Below are positions 52,741 to 62,791 of a stretch of DNA of 64,000 nt, piece after piece. Under the pieces are notes generated by a model. The model was given only the letters and a program-made list of their open reading frames with translations, was not told the DNA's origin and did not search any database. Position 1 is the first letter of the stretch, and each line of letters starts with the position of its first letter. The position numbers and the translations under genes were made by a program. Source of the stretch: an uncultured Eubacteriales bacterium (lineage in GTDB: Bacteria > Bacillota > Clostridia > Lachnospirales > Cellulosilyticaceae); contig URVM01000002.1 in the NCBI GenBank assembly GCA_900551325.1, forward strand, positions 376,202 through 440,201, given 5' to 3'.

Positions 52741-55700
52741 TTAATTAAATAAACTTAATTGATTACTTCCTAATATGCTAAGTGCCACTGGGTCATTATC
52801 CATAAAGTAAGCTTTTTTAATTTCTTGTTCCTTAGAGAAAATAGATGTCTTTTGATCAAGTGTACTTCTTAATTTACAGCTATATACAATAGGGAAATAT
52901 CTTCTAATAAAGTCTCCTTCTGAATGGGCTGTAAGTGCAATAATTTGGAAACCAAGTTGTTTAGCAATGAAGAATACTGGCTCTAATACGTGTCCACTAG
53001 ATGCCTTACCAAATGGGTTATCTAGTATAACTGCACGTCTTACTTTTTCTTCTTCACTTTGTATTCTTTGTTTCTTTTCTGCTAGATAGTTTAAGATACC
53101 CAGATAAAGTGCCATGTTTTTACTCCATTTTTCTCCACCTGACCACTTGTTAGAAGTTTCCCAGGAGTACTTTTGGCTACTAATATCATTCATATTACTT
53201 ACCTTACGGCATCTTATACGAATGGCATCATTGCCCATAACTACTTTAAGTAAGTTTTTAATCTTAAACTGCTCTTTAATATACTTCTTAATTTTTGGAA
53301 TATCTTCCTTACCTGTAGGGTCTAGGAAACTATCCCCTTCAATATCATCTAGTAAACTATAGATGTGTTTACGTATCTTTTCTTTTCCACTATCTTCTTG
53401 CCAGCTTGGAATGACAAACTCATAAATGTTTTTCCATCCCTCTTCTGTATTGACACGAGTGTTTTTTGGAATCTCTGAAAGTTCACTAGCTACTGTTTTT
53501 AAATAAGCATAAAGATGGATAATAAACTGTGAAATTTGTTGATCTTGATCTACTAAATCTCTTTCTAGAATAGTTAAAGTTTGATTAATACGCTCTACAA
53601 TGTTTTCTTTCCATACAATAAGTGCATCATAGCTTTGCTTCTGAGTAATGCCTTGTACAGCCATATTTCTAAGCTTACTATCTCTAATTTCTCTTTCACA
53701 AAATAGCTTAAACTCTACTTGCTTATCTTCTACTCTTTTTTTGCCTGATTCAACACCTGATTTAAGTTCTTGTAAACTTTCAAGTAAGTTATTTACAATC
53801 ACTCTTATTTTTAATTCATATATGAATTCTTGCTCGATAGTTTCATCTAAAATACCTACTTTCACCTCAGGTGCACAGTAACCATAAAGCTCGTCTTTTT
53901 TATCCATTTGTTGCTTATGTTCTAAAATAGATTTAAGTTCACGCTCAAGGCCTGTTATTTGTTTAGATAAATATTTTTCTTTTTCTATAAGTTCATTTTG
54001 AATTCTTACTAGGCGTTCCTTATCTTGTACACTATGGCTATCCCAGTTAGTTACTCTACCATAAGCTTCTTCATAGCTAGCTTTTTTACTTTGATAATCT
54101 TGCTCCTTTTTATCAAAATCTGTTTTGATAGATTTAACTTTTTCATCTAGTGTATCTAAAGTTTTCTTAAGTTCTATCAGTTCTTCAGCTAAGTCCTCCA
54201 TTTCTTGTACAAAACTTTCTCTATAGGTAGGAATACTTTCTAAAGTTTCTTCCCTTTCTGCTGCTTCTTGATAAAAACTCTTTTCATTTTCTTCATATAC
54301 TTGTTGATTATGTTTCAGTAAGTTTTCGATTTCACTTCGGCCTTTTTGCTTATCACTTAAAGCTTCTTTTAACTGCTCTCTTTTATCTCTTAAATAGACA
54401 ATGTCTCCACTCGAATAGATTGGTCTTTCATCTTTTACTTCCTTATAAAGTACATCATCTTTTATACGGATTTGACTACTTCTTAAGGCATTATAATTTT
54501 CTTTAGCTTCTTCTAAGGCTTCTATAATATTCCTTAACTCATATTCTACCGCCTTAAGGCCAGCTTCTTCTTCTTTAATAGATTCTTGAAGAATTTTTAT
54601 ACGTCCTTCTTCCCCATCACATTCTTCTTGAATGGTTAAGTACTGAGTAGCCTTTTCAACATAAGTTTGTAATCTACTTCTTTCTTCTGTTTCTTTTCTA
54701 AGTGTCTCACTAGTTAATCTAGCCTCTTTTTGATTTTGTAAAAGCTTAGCCTTAGATTCTTCAATAGTTCTTGTAAGCTCTTGTGCTTGTCTTTTTAGAC
54801 TATCACTTTCTTCTCTTAAGCTAGCGTACTTTTCATGAGGATATAACTCTAAAAAGTTAGTCACCTTATCTAAAGTTTGCTCTATTTCACGTAAATCTTT
54901 TTCTTTTTGTCTACGGAAATGAGTAGCTTCTTCTAAAGCTTTACTTGCTTCCTTTTTATGCTCACTAAACAATGCTGTCTGCATGTTTTCACTCCAAGTA
55001 GTTGGATAAATAAGGTTTTGTACTACTTCTTCTTGTTCTAGAAGTGCTCTTGCCTCACTTAGTGTTACAACACCTACTGGATAACTCATATGCATACTCT
55101 GTTCTTCTAGAAGCCCTATAAGTTGGTCTTTATACTCATCAGCTACTACTACAACCTGTGTCCATTTTGGATACTTATACATCTTTTCTTTAAGTGTCTT
55201 ATCTTCTAGGTTTGCAATAAATGCTGTTCCAGTTTGTAAGAAGCTAAATTGATTCATCCACTTTTCTACCCAGATTTCTAGAAGTGGTTCAGCTGTGAAA
55301 AAGTCATGACTTTCATAGTTTTCTAGAAAGTGTGCATGACGTCTTTCAAGTAAAAGGGCCTCTTCTTTTTCCCTTGTTGCCTTTTCTATTTGTTCTTCTA
55401 AAGCTGTGATTACTTGTTGTGGTTTTAAATAAATAGAAGATAAATGATTAAATACTGGAAGAGTTTCCTTCACTACTTGGATAACCTTTTCATGAGCAGT
55501 TTCAAGTTGTCCAATATATATATTTATTTTGCTTGTTTCTTCTAATACTTTTGTATGAGCTTTTGTACTTTCACCAATAAGTTGATTCACCGCTTCTTGC
55601 TCTTCTTCTAACATTTTTAAGTTTGTAGTAAGCCTAGACTTATTGGCCTCAATCTCTTTAATACGCTCTTTCCATTTTACTTCTTGGCCTTCTATATCTT

Positions 55701-57165
55701 CATTCGCACCTTGAGCCATAAGCATCATCTTAATTTGGTCTTTTTGACTTTTTTGATGTTCTAGCTTACCAATACGCTTACTTGCATCACTTCTAAGGTT
55801 TTGTATTCTTTCATTATAGGCCTTTTTCTTTTCTTCTTCTTCTTTTTGCTCATCTTGGTAACGCTCTTTTTCTCTTTCTGAGTGACCAAGTTCTCTTTCA
55901 ATCTCTGCTAATTGCTCTTTAAAGTAGCCACTTATTTGTCCACTATTTTCTTCTAAAGCTTCTTTTAGTGATTCTACTTCTGATTCTTCATCAAGTTGTG
56001 CCAGTTGTTCTTCATATACCTTAATACGAGATTTGGCTTCATTCATAGTATTTTGAAATCTAGAAAGCTTTAAGGCATGACGTCTTTTTTCTTTTTCTTC
56101 TTTTTTATCTTTTGCTTTTTCGTAGATTTCTTTTTCATTTTTATAACTTAATTTTGCTTCTTCTAAGGCTTCTTTTGCACCCACTACTTCAATAAATGCT
56201 GTTTCTTGCTGTAGTGTTCTTTTCTTATTCTCTACTTGTTTTTTGTCTATATCATAAGCTTGAAGCTTTTCTTTTGTCTCTACTTCTTTACGTTCAATAA
56301 GTTGCCAAAGTGCTTTTGCCTCTTCTTTTTTAGCTTCATAATCTTTAACCTTTTGGTTATAAGCACTAAAACTTGTAACATAAGCCTCTATTTCAGTTTT
56401 TATCTTTTCACTTTCTCTAATACTACGTTCTAGCTGCTTATGTTTATTAAAATGCTCTCTTTGACTTTCAAAAGTTCCTGCAAATTCTTTTGTACCTTCA
56501 CCTACTAAACCTTCTTCAACTGTTGGTAAAAGCAATTTTTCTACTAAATCAGAAGTGGTTTTACAGCCATCAAAGAAAGCCTCTACAGAACCTTCTCCAC
56601 CATTTATAACTGTAATACTACGCCATTCTTCTGGAATGATTTGAAAGTTTTCTTCAATATACTGATGAAACTCTTTCGTTGTAGCAAAGCTTTTAGCTTT
56701 CATATGTTCTCTACTCATCTTTTGGTAGTATTCATTCATTTCTACCCTTGTAGCTGCACGTATACCTTCTCCTTCTTCTCTTGTAAAAGGTAGGTTCTCA
56801 ATACACTCCTTATCTTCTACACCATATTCATAAGCGTATTTATAAGATCTTAATTCATTATTTTGTGTATAAAGTGTGACAGCTGTTAAAGCATAACGTC
56901 TTGGTTTTTCACTAATAATCCATTCAATGGCAATATGTGCAGCATTTCCTTCTAATACAAAAGTTTCTTTTGCCTTACGTTCACCTAGATCCGTATGTGG
57001 TAAAACAGCTTGTAGTGCTGCTTGAATAAAAACTGTTTTCCCACCACCGTTTTCAAGCAAAATAGCTGTATTATGTCCTGCACATGTAAATATTTCATCA
57101 TTATATCGTTTTGCGCCATTTTCATAAATTACATTTGTATATCTCATTTTAGAAATTGATGCCAT
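52741..57165 (-). CDS. jetC: SMC-like ATPase, JetC/MksB of a Wadjet-type system
   Basis: 1474 residues. N-terminal nucleotide-binding motif LLENGGGKT (36-44), where the first Gly of the usual P-loop is replaced, followed by very long coiled coils (about 240-1250), rich in Glu, Lys and Gln, with a hinge-like non-coiled stretch near 560-700. The C-terminal head carries the ABC signature WSGGEKWSKN (1341-1350) and Walker B RRAVILDNPFGKA (Asp1382, then Asn1383 rather than Glu). It follows jetB by 18 bp. A loop-extruding partner of the kleisin and kite subunits encoded upstream. Confidence 0.85.
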   Translation of the reverse strand: MASISKMRYTNVIYENGAKRYNDEIFTCAGHNTAILLENGGGKTVFIQAALQAVLPHTDLGERKAKETFVLEGNAAHIAIEWIISEKPRRYALTAVTLYTQNNELRSYKYAYEYGVEDKECIENLPFTREEGEGIRAATRVEMNEYYQKMSREHMKAKSFATTKEFHQYIEENFQIIPEEWRSITVINGGEGSVEAFFDGCKTTSDLVEKLLLPTVEEGLVGEGTKEFAGTFESQREHFNKHKQLERSIRESEKIKTEIEAYVTSFSAYNQKVKDYEAKKEEAKALWQLIERKEVETKEKLQAYDIDKKQVENKKRTLQQETAFIEVVGAKEALEEAKLSYKNEKEIYEKAKDKKEEKEKRRHALKLSRFQNTMNEAKSRIKVYEEQLAQLDEESEVESLKEALEENSGQISGYFKEQLAEIERELGHSEREKERYQDEQKEEEEKKKAYNERIQNLRSDASKRIGKLEHQKSQKDQIKMMLMAQGANEDIEGQEVKWKERIKEIEANKSRLTTNLKMLEEEQEAVNQLIGESTKAHTKVLEETSKINIYIGQLETAHEKVIQVVKETLPVFNHLSSIYLKPQQVITALEEQIEKATREKEEALLLERRHAHFLENYESHDFFTAEPLLEIWVEKWMNQFSFLQTGTAFIANLEDKTLKEKMYKYPKWTQVVVVADEYKDQLIGLLEEQSMHMSYPVGVVTLSEARALLEQEEVVQNLIYPTTWSENMQTALFSEHKKEASKALEEATHFRRQKEKDLREIEQTLDKVTNFLELYPHEKYASLREESDSLKRQAQELTRTIEESKAKLLQNQKEARLTSETLRKETEERSRLQTYVEKATQYLTIQEECDGEEGRIKILQESIKEEEAGLKAVEYELRNIIEALEEAKENYNALRSSQIRIKDDVLYKEVKDERPIYSSGDIVYLRDKREQLKEALSDKQKGRSEIENLLKHNQQVYEENEKSFYQEAAEREETLESIPTYRESFVQEMEDLAEELIELKKTLDTLDEKVKSIKTDFDKKEQDYQSKKASYEEAYGRVTNWDSHSVQDKERLVRIQNELIEKEKYLSKQITGLERELKSILEHKQQMDKKDELYGYCAPEVKVGILDETIEQEFIYELKIRVIVNNLLESLQELKSGVESGKKRVEDKQVEFKLFCEREIRDSKLRNMAVQGITQKQSYDALIVWKENIVERINQTLTILERDLVDQDQQISQFIIHLYAYLKTVASELSEIPKNTRVNTEEGWKNIYEFVIPSWQEDSGKEKIRKHIYSLLDDIEGDSFLDPTGKEDIPKIKKYIKEQFKIKNLLKVVMGNDAIRIRCRKVSNMNDISSQKYSWETSNKWSGGEKWSKNMALYLGILNYLAEKKQRIQSEEEKVRRAVILDNPFGKASSGHVLEPVFFIAKQLGFQIIALTAHSEGDFIRRYFPIVYSCKLRSTLDQKTSIFSKEQEIKKAYFMDNDPVALSILGSNQLSLFN

Positions 57166-57183
57166 TTATTTTGTTCCTCTTTT

Positions 57184-57900
57184 CTAGCTATACTGATAAA
57201 TAAAATCTAGTAATCCTCTGTTATATTCATAGTCCATATAATAACGCTGAATAATTACCTTAGTCTTTTGGGTAATTTCTATCTCATCGTTACCAATATC
57301 TTTAATCATATCTTGCTTTTCTAAAAACTGCTTTGTCATATTTAAAAAGCTTACACGACTTGTAGTAACACCTACTAATTTTTTAGCTTTTTCTTTTACA
57401 TCATCTAGTGCTAACCATTTTTCTAAAATCTTTGTCCAGTTATATTCTTGCTCTTCTTCTATTTTTTGTAGCACTTCTTTATCTATTTGATTAAGAGCAT
57501 CCATTCTTGTATTTACCGCTTCTAACCATTCTTCCATACTAATGAAAACTCTAGTAGGTTCTTTTGTTTGATAACTATTATAAAACTCTCCAAGTAAAAT
57601 AATAGTTGCCACATACATTAAATAAATGTCTAGGTTGGTTGCATTATTAGACAGATATAATTTTTTTATCGTTTCATTACTCATATGGAAAGGTGAACTA
57701 TTTGCAATAGGTACTAAGTACACCTGTTCACCTGCAATAATAATAGTTGCATGATCTTCTCCTGCAAACTGATTCATCAACTCTTCTATATGTTCTTGTC
57801 TTGTATAGGCACGCATATCACCTAAGGCCACAGAGCCTTCTACTGCTAACCTACTATAAAGCTTATATGCTTCTAAAATTTCTTCCTTTCTATAGTCCAT
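57184..57900 (-). CDS. jetB: Kite subunit, JetB/MksE-like (DUF6063-type)
   Basis: About 238 residues from the ATG at 57900, eight bases after AGAAGG; GTG/ATG codons 6-9 bases earlier overlap it. Predicted winged-helix repeats: an N-terminal one (about 1-60), and a C-terminal one ending EITQKTKVIIQRYYMDYEYNRG. It overlaps the kleisin-like gene by 11 bp. The assignment rests on position between kleisin and SMC genes and on remembered DUF6063 membership. Confidence 0.75.
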   Translation of the reverse strand: MDYRKEEILEAYKLYSRLAVEGSVALGDMRAYTRQEHIEELMNQFAGEDHATIIIAGEQVYLVPIANSSPFHMSNETIKKLYLSNNATNLDIYLMYVATIILLGEFYNSYQTKEPTRVFISMEEWLEAVNTRMDALNQIDKEVLQKIEEEQEYNWTKILEKWLALDDVKEKAKKLVGVTTSRVSFLNMTKQFLEKQDMIKDIGNDEIEITQKTKVIIQRYYMDYEYNRGLLDFIYQYS

Positions 57901-59407
57901 GTCCATCACCTTCTTTACGTTCCATTGTTAAATCAATAAGCATATTTTTAATTTCAAAACGAGGTACCTTTTGTACACTGCCTTTATATTCCATTACTTT
58001 CATATGATTAGTTATACCACCTAAGGCTTCTTTTACACCATTTAGTAAACTTTCTTCCTCTAAATAATCAAAGGCAATGGGTGACTTTTGATGTAAAATA
58101 ATCCATAAATCATAAAAAAGTCTTTCTTCTAACCACTCTGGTCTTTCTTCTTCTATATAATTACAAATCTCATCTAAAGTTAAGACTTCCCTTTCTTCAA
58201 ATAAAGGTCTAAGACTACTCATAATTTGTTTAAAGTATTCACCAATAGTAGATTTGCGCTTATTTATTTCTTCTTCTGTTGCCCCATTTAAAAAGGCCTT
58301 ACCCTTATCTTCCTCGCCCACTTTTTCCATACGCTGCTTATAAAACACACTTAGTGGATGCCATATCTTAGCTCTTTCTAAAGTTAAAAATGGTTCCATA
58401 AAAGTTTGACTTGTATGAAGTGGCATAGGTCTACCCATTAGTGGTTCTACAATTTCTTGTTGGAAGTTAAAACTATCGATACCAATATAATAAAGTGATT
58501 GTTGAGCCGCATCTAGTGCGTGAGTCCTTAGAGCAATGGTCTCTTGTAAAAGCTTACTATGCTCATGGTGCACTTCTTCTAATCTATTGCGTATTTTTAA
58601 GATAAGTTCATAAGCTTTTTTATCTTTTTCATTATCTAGATGATACTTAAGACTATCTTTTGTTAATCTTACAAACTCTTGAAGCTCTTCGAACTCTTCA
58701 TTTTCACGAACAAGTCTTAGGTTAATATCTTCTATAAGCTTCTTATACCTTGTGTAAGTTTCTTCTGACACAATACTTCTACTTACTTCATGTTTAATCT
58801 TAGCTAAACGCTCTGTCAGTGCCTCAGCTGATAAATCCATCTCATCTAATTGTCTAAGGGAACCAACAAACTCACCTTTTTCTAACTGTTTACGAAGCAA
58901 TAACTGATTGATAGAGATTTGGAACTCACTAAAGTATTCCTTACTTGAAAAAATAAGCTCTAAGCCCTGTTCATCTAAAGCATAATACTGGGTATTTGAC
59001 TTTAAATCTGAACGGGCTGCTTTTAAAATAGAGTAATAAACAGTTTCTTCTTGCCCTGTCTCCCAGTTATAAAAACTTCTACTCCCTCTTTTACCATTAG
59101 AAGGTCTATAGACTTCTATAATTTCTCTAGCTAAAGATTCAAAACCTGTATAATCTAGTATGATTTTTTCATGGCATACTTCTTGTAAAAATAATGCCAA
59201 CTCCTTTACACCACAAGTTTTATTACGCATAATCATATTTTCAAAGAAAAATAATAAGGTGAGCATACCTAGTTCATAATAAGGAATATCTTGCCCCGCC
59301 TTGTCTTTTCCTTTCTTTCTATCTAAACGATATAATGGCTCATAAATAGCAAGCCTTTTCATACGCTCGCCAAATTGATCCACTACACTTCTTGCCTCTA
59401 TATTCAT
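57890..59407 (-). CDS. jetA: Kleisin-like subunit, Wadjet JetA / MksF family
   Basis: About 505 residues from the ATG at 59407, eight bases after GGAGG; an upstream TTG would contain that site. Mostly helical. The N-terminal segment (RLAIYEPLYRLDRKKGKDKAGQ, then LGMLTLLFFFENMIM) is a winged-helix region, and a long helical middle (about 215-300) may contact the SMC neck. I recall JetA annotation for close relatives. First gene of the three-gene operon; a TATAAT box is at about 59452-59457, with a weak -35. Confidence 0.78.
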   Translation of the reverse strand: MNIEARSVVDQFGERMKRLAIYEPLYRLDRKKGKDKAGQDIPYYELGMLTLLFFFENMIMRNKTCGVKELALFLQEVCHEKIILDYTGFESLAREIIEVYRPSNGKRGSRSFYNWETGQEETVYYSILKAARSDLKSNTQYYALDEQGLELIFSSKEYFSEFQISINQLLLRKQLEKGEFVGSLRQLDEMDLSAEALTERLAKIKHEVSRSIVSEETYTRYKKLIEDINLRLVRENEEFEELQEFVRLTKDSLKYHLDNEKDKKAYELILKIRNRLEEVHHEHSKLLQETIALRTHALDAAQQSLYYIGIDSFNFQQEIVEPLMGRPMPLHTSQTFMEPFLTLERAKIWHPLSVFYKQRMEKVGEEDKGKAFLNGATEEEINKRKSTIGEYFKQIMSSLRPLFEEREVLTLDEICNYIEEERPEWLEERLFYDLWIILHQKSPIAFDYLEEESLLNGVKEALGGITNHMKVMEYKGSVQKVPRFEIKNMLIDLTMERKEGDGHGL

Positions 59408-59538
59408 TCTAGCTGCCTCCAAAAGTCTAGTTATAAAACCTATTTACTCCATTATACTATAACTTTACATAAAGTAAGCATAGTAAAACTAGGTTTTCTT
59501 CTATTAAAAATATTACAATATATTCTTAATTAATAAAC

Positions 59539-59586
59539 AAAAGGTCTATAATACTAGCGTAAAATCACTAGTATTATAGACCTTTT
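59539..59586 (-). terminator. Hairpin after the AI-2E transporter gene
   Basis: 19-bp perfect stem, AAAAGGTCTATAATACTAG (59539-59557) with 59568-59586, 10-base loop, followed on the minus strand by TTTTGTTTATT. It separates the exporter gene from jetABC. The rest of the gap (59587-59710) is A/T-rich TTTAT runs. Confidence 0.75.
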
Positions 59587-59710
59587 ACTTTATACTTCTA
59601 TTTATGCTTTTATTTATGGATTTATTTATATATTTATTTATCCATATAACTCATATTTAATCATTGATACCTTATACTTAATATCTAATATTCCATATTA
59701 ACTATAAATC

Positions 59711-60859
59711 TTAACCAATAAATTTTTTCCTACTAATGCCTTTTTGCTTTATACGTTTATTTGTACTTTCTCCTAAAAGGGTATAAATTACTGAGCATAC
59801 TGGTACCATAATAAGCATACCAATTACACCAAACATATTCCCTCCTATAGTTACAGCAACCAATACCCATATACCTGGAAGGCCAATAGAGCTTCCTACT
59901 ACACGTGGGTAAATTAAGTTACCTTCAACTTGTTGTAGAACAAGGAAGAGTAAGATAAACCATAAAGCTTGCCCTGGTGATACGACAACTATAAGAAATA
60001 CACCTATAAAACAGCCTAAAAATGCACCAAAAATAGGAATTAAAGCTGTAAAACCAATGGTTACAGAAATCATTAAAGCATAAGGGAATCCAAGTATAGA
60101 CATAGCTAAGAAGAACAATACACCTATAATTACTGCTTCTAAACATTGTCCTGTAAAGAATTTACTAAAAGCTGTATTGGCAAGAGCTAATATACGTATT
60201 ACTTCATCTACTATACTTTCTTTTCCATAAGCATAAGCCACTTTTCTTAACTGCTTACTTAATTTTTCTTTTTGCAATAATACATAAATGGCAAGCACAA
60301 AACCTAGTATAAATGTAAACACACCACTAAAAGTAGCTGATATAACACTAAATGTGGAGCCTGCAAGTATAGAGACACTGCCTTGAATCCATTCTATAAT
60401 TTTCTTACTTATTTCTACCCAATCAATAGATACAGTAATTTGATTTTGAAGCTCTGGGAAGCGCTCAACTAGTACATCTAGGGAACTTTGTAGCTGCCTA
60501 CTAAACCCTGGAATACTTTCTTTAATGATTTGAATGGTTCCCATAAATTCCGGAACGATAATAACCATTACAAGTCCTATAACGGATATAATCAAAATAA
60601 TTGTTAGGACTAAGCTTAAAGGACGTTTAAATCCTTGAATTTTCTTCGAAGCCTTACTAAAGAGTCTTTTTTCTATAGCACGCATAGGAATATTAATTAA
60701 AAATGCCATAGCAAGGCCAGCTATAATAGGTGAAAATATACCTATACTATTTCTTAGCCAAGTCATTACTTCTTTATTATTTTGTAATGCCCAATAAAAT
60801 AGAATAACTCCTATTACTGACCAAAATATCTTTTTCAGAGATTCTTTTGTTATTTCCAT
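59711..60859 (-). CDS. AI-2E family (PerM/YtvI) membrane transporter
   Basis: 382 residues with about eight membrane helices. An N-terminal pair (FWSVIGVILFYWALQN, SIGIFSPIIAGLAMAFLINIP), a soluble loop (about 100-150), then ALIPIFGAFLGCFIGVFLI and the family's C-terminal QQVEGNLIYPRVVGSSIGLPGIWVL. Members export signals, ions or unknown solutes. AGAAGG upstream. Confidence 0.88.
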   Translation of the reverse strand: MEITKESLKKIFWSVIGVILFYWALQNNKEVMTWLRNSIGIFSPIIAGLAMAFLINIPMRAIEKRLFSKASKKIQGFKRPLSLVLTIILIISVIGLVMVIIVPEFMGTIQIIKESIPGFSRQLQSSLDVLVERFPELQNQITVSIDWVEISKKIIEWIQGSVSILAGSTFSVISATFSGVFTFILGFVLAIYVLLQKEKLSKQLRKVAYAYGKESIVDEVIRILALANTAFSKFFTGQCLEAVIIGVLFFLAMSILGFPYALMISVTIGFTALIPIFGAFLGCFIGVFLIVVVSPGQALWFILLFLVLQQVEGNLIYPRVVGSSIGLPGIWVLVAVTIGGNMFGVIGMLIMVPVCSVIYTLLGESTNKRIKQKGISRKKFIG

Positions 60860-60934
60860 ATACGACCTTCTTTCTATTAAAATTTAGATTGCTTTAAATA
60901 AAAAACTCTAGAACTTAATATATTAAATTTTTTA

Positions 60935-62728
60935 CTAGATTGCTCTTGTATAAACTTTAAGCCACTCTCTTTCTTCTTCAGTTAAGAAAGGGGAAATCTT
61001 AGTATATACTTGTTCATGGTATGCATTAAGGTATATTCTTTCGCTTTTATTCATTTCCTCTACATCTATACCATCTAAATCAATAGGTGCAAAAGTAATT
61101 GTTTCAAACTCTAAAAACTGTCCATGCTCATTACTTATACTCTTTCTAGTAACAAGCTCGTTTTCAATACGAATACCATGAGAACCCTCAATATAAATGC
61201 CTGGCTCGTTGGTTGTTACCATACCTTCTTCTAATACGCAACTATCATTTCTCTCAGGAACAATCTTCCATCTGAAACCATTTGGTGCTTCATGTACATT
61301 AAGTAAAAATCCTACTCCATGTCCTGTTCCACATTTATAGTCAATACCTAAGTCCCAAATAGGCCCTCTCGCTAGTATATCTAGATTATACCCTTTTACA
61401 CCTTCTAAAAATCTAGCTTTAGATAAATTAATCATTCCTCTTACTACTGCTGTAAAATGTTTTTTAAGTTCTTCACTTATCTCACCTAATGCTAGTGTTC
61501 TTGTAATATCTGTTGTACCATCATAATACTGTCCGCCTGAATCAATAAGGAAGAGTCCTTCTTGTTCAAGAACATAATTACTTTCCTTTGATGCACTATA
61601 GTGCATCATAGCACCATGCTCTTTATAGGCAGCAATTGTTTTAAAACTTGGCTCAATGAATCCTTCTTGTTCACGTCTAAATTCTTCTAGTTTCTCACTT
61701 GCACTCAGTTCTGTTATTTCTATTTTCCCTATATTAGTTTTTAACCAATACATAAACTTTGTAAAGGCAACACCATCTTTAATATGGCTTCTTCTAATAT
61801 TTTCTAACTCAACTTCATTTTTCTTAGCTTTTTTATAGATTGTTGGATTGATTTCATCTAACTTCTTTATACCCTCTGGTAAACTATTATAGATGGTGTA
61901 ATTCACTTTATTACTATCTAATAAAACTACTTCTTCTTTATTAAACTGTGTAACTTCTTGATAAATATCTTCATAGGCTTTTATCTGAATACCATCTGCT
62001 ACAAACTGAGTTTTGATTTCTTCACTTAACTTACTTTCGTCTACAAAAAGAATGGTTTCATCTAAAGTTATTATTGCATATGCTAGCACAACTGGATTAA
62101 AGGCTATATCTCCACCTCTTAAATTAAAGAGCCATGCAATATCATCTAAAGTTGTTAGAATATGTATAGTTGCTCCCTTTTCTTTCATTGTCTGTCTAAG
62201 TTCTTGAACCTTTTCGGTAAAACTTTTACCACAATATTTTGTATCTAATATGAAGGCTAGCTCTTTAGATAAACTTGGTCTTTTGGTCCAGATTAAATCT
62301 ACTAAGTCATCTTTATAACTTATTTTAACACCTTTATCTATTACCTTTTGTCCAAGTTCCATGCCTCGTTTAGCACACATTACTCTTCCATCAAACCCAA
62401 GTACACCCCCGTCTGGTACTAGGTCATATAAATACTCATCCATAGTTGGTACACCAGGCTCTCCCATTTTAAATAGGGTAATACCTGTACCTTCTAATTC
62501 TTTAGCTGCTTGGATAAAGTATCTACCATCTGTCCATAGGCCTGCTTCTTCCATAGTAACAACTACAATACCTGCCGAACCTGTAAAACCTGATATAAAA
62601 TTTCTAGCTTTAAAATATTCTCCTACATATTCACTTTCATGAAAGTCTGATGTTGGAATAATATAAGCATCTATATTAGCCTTTTTCATTTCTTCTCTTA
62701 AATGTTCTAGTCTTTCTTTAATACTCAT
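60935..62728 (-). CDS. Xaa-Pro aminopeptidase, M24 family (PepP-like long form)
   Basis: 597 residues, the three-domain form. Two creatinase-like N-terminal domains (YIIPTSDFHESEYVGEYF, FTGSAGIVVV and DGRYFIQA) and a pita-bread catalytic domain with metal ligands FLIDSGGQYYDGTTDITRT, CGTGHGVGFLLNVHEAP, TTNEPGIY and IRIENELV. Removes the N-terminal residue before proline. AAGGAGG upstream. Confidence 0.94.
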   Translation of the reverse strand: MSIKERLEHLREEMKKANIDAYIIPTSDFHESEYVGEYFKARNFISGFTGSAGIVVVTMEEAGLWTDGRYFIQAAKELEGTGITLFKMGEPGVPTMDEYLYDLVPDGGVLGFDGRVMCAKRGMELGQKVIDKGVKISYKDDLVDLIWTKRPSLSKELAFILDTKYCGKSFTEKVQELRQTMKEKGATIHILTTLDDIAWLFNLRGGDIAFNPVVLAYAIITLDETILFVDESKLSEEIKTQFVADGIQIKAYEDIYQEVTQFNKEEVVLLDSNKVNYTIYNSLPEGIKKLDEINPTIYKKAKKNEVELENIRRSHIKDGVAFTKFMYWLKTNIGKIEITELSASEKLEEFRREQEGFIEPSFKTIAAYKEHGAMMHYSASKESNYVLEQEGLFLIDSGGQYYDGTTDITRTLALGEISEELKKHFTAVVRGMINLSKARFLEGVKGYNLDILARGPIWDLGIDYKCGTGHGVGFLLNVHEAPNGFRWKIVPERNDSCVLEEGMVTTNEPGIYIEGSHGIRIENELVTRKSISNEHGQFLEFETITFAPIDLDGIDVEEMNKSERIYLNAYHEQVYTKISPFLTEEEREWLKVYTRAI

Positions 62729-62791
62729 CTTTCGTCCTCCTTATAAACCTTTATTACATTGTAGTTCATTTTCAATCAGACTAAAATACCT

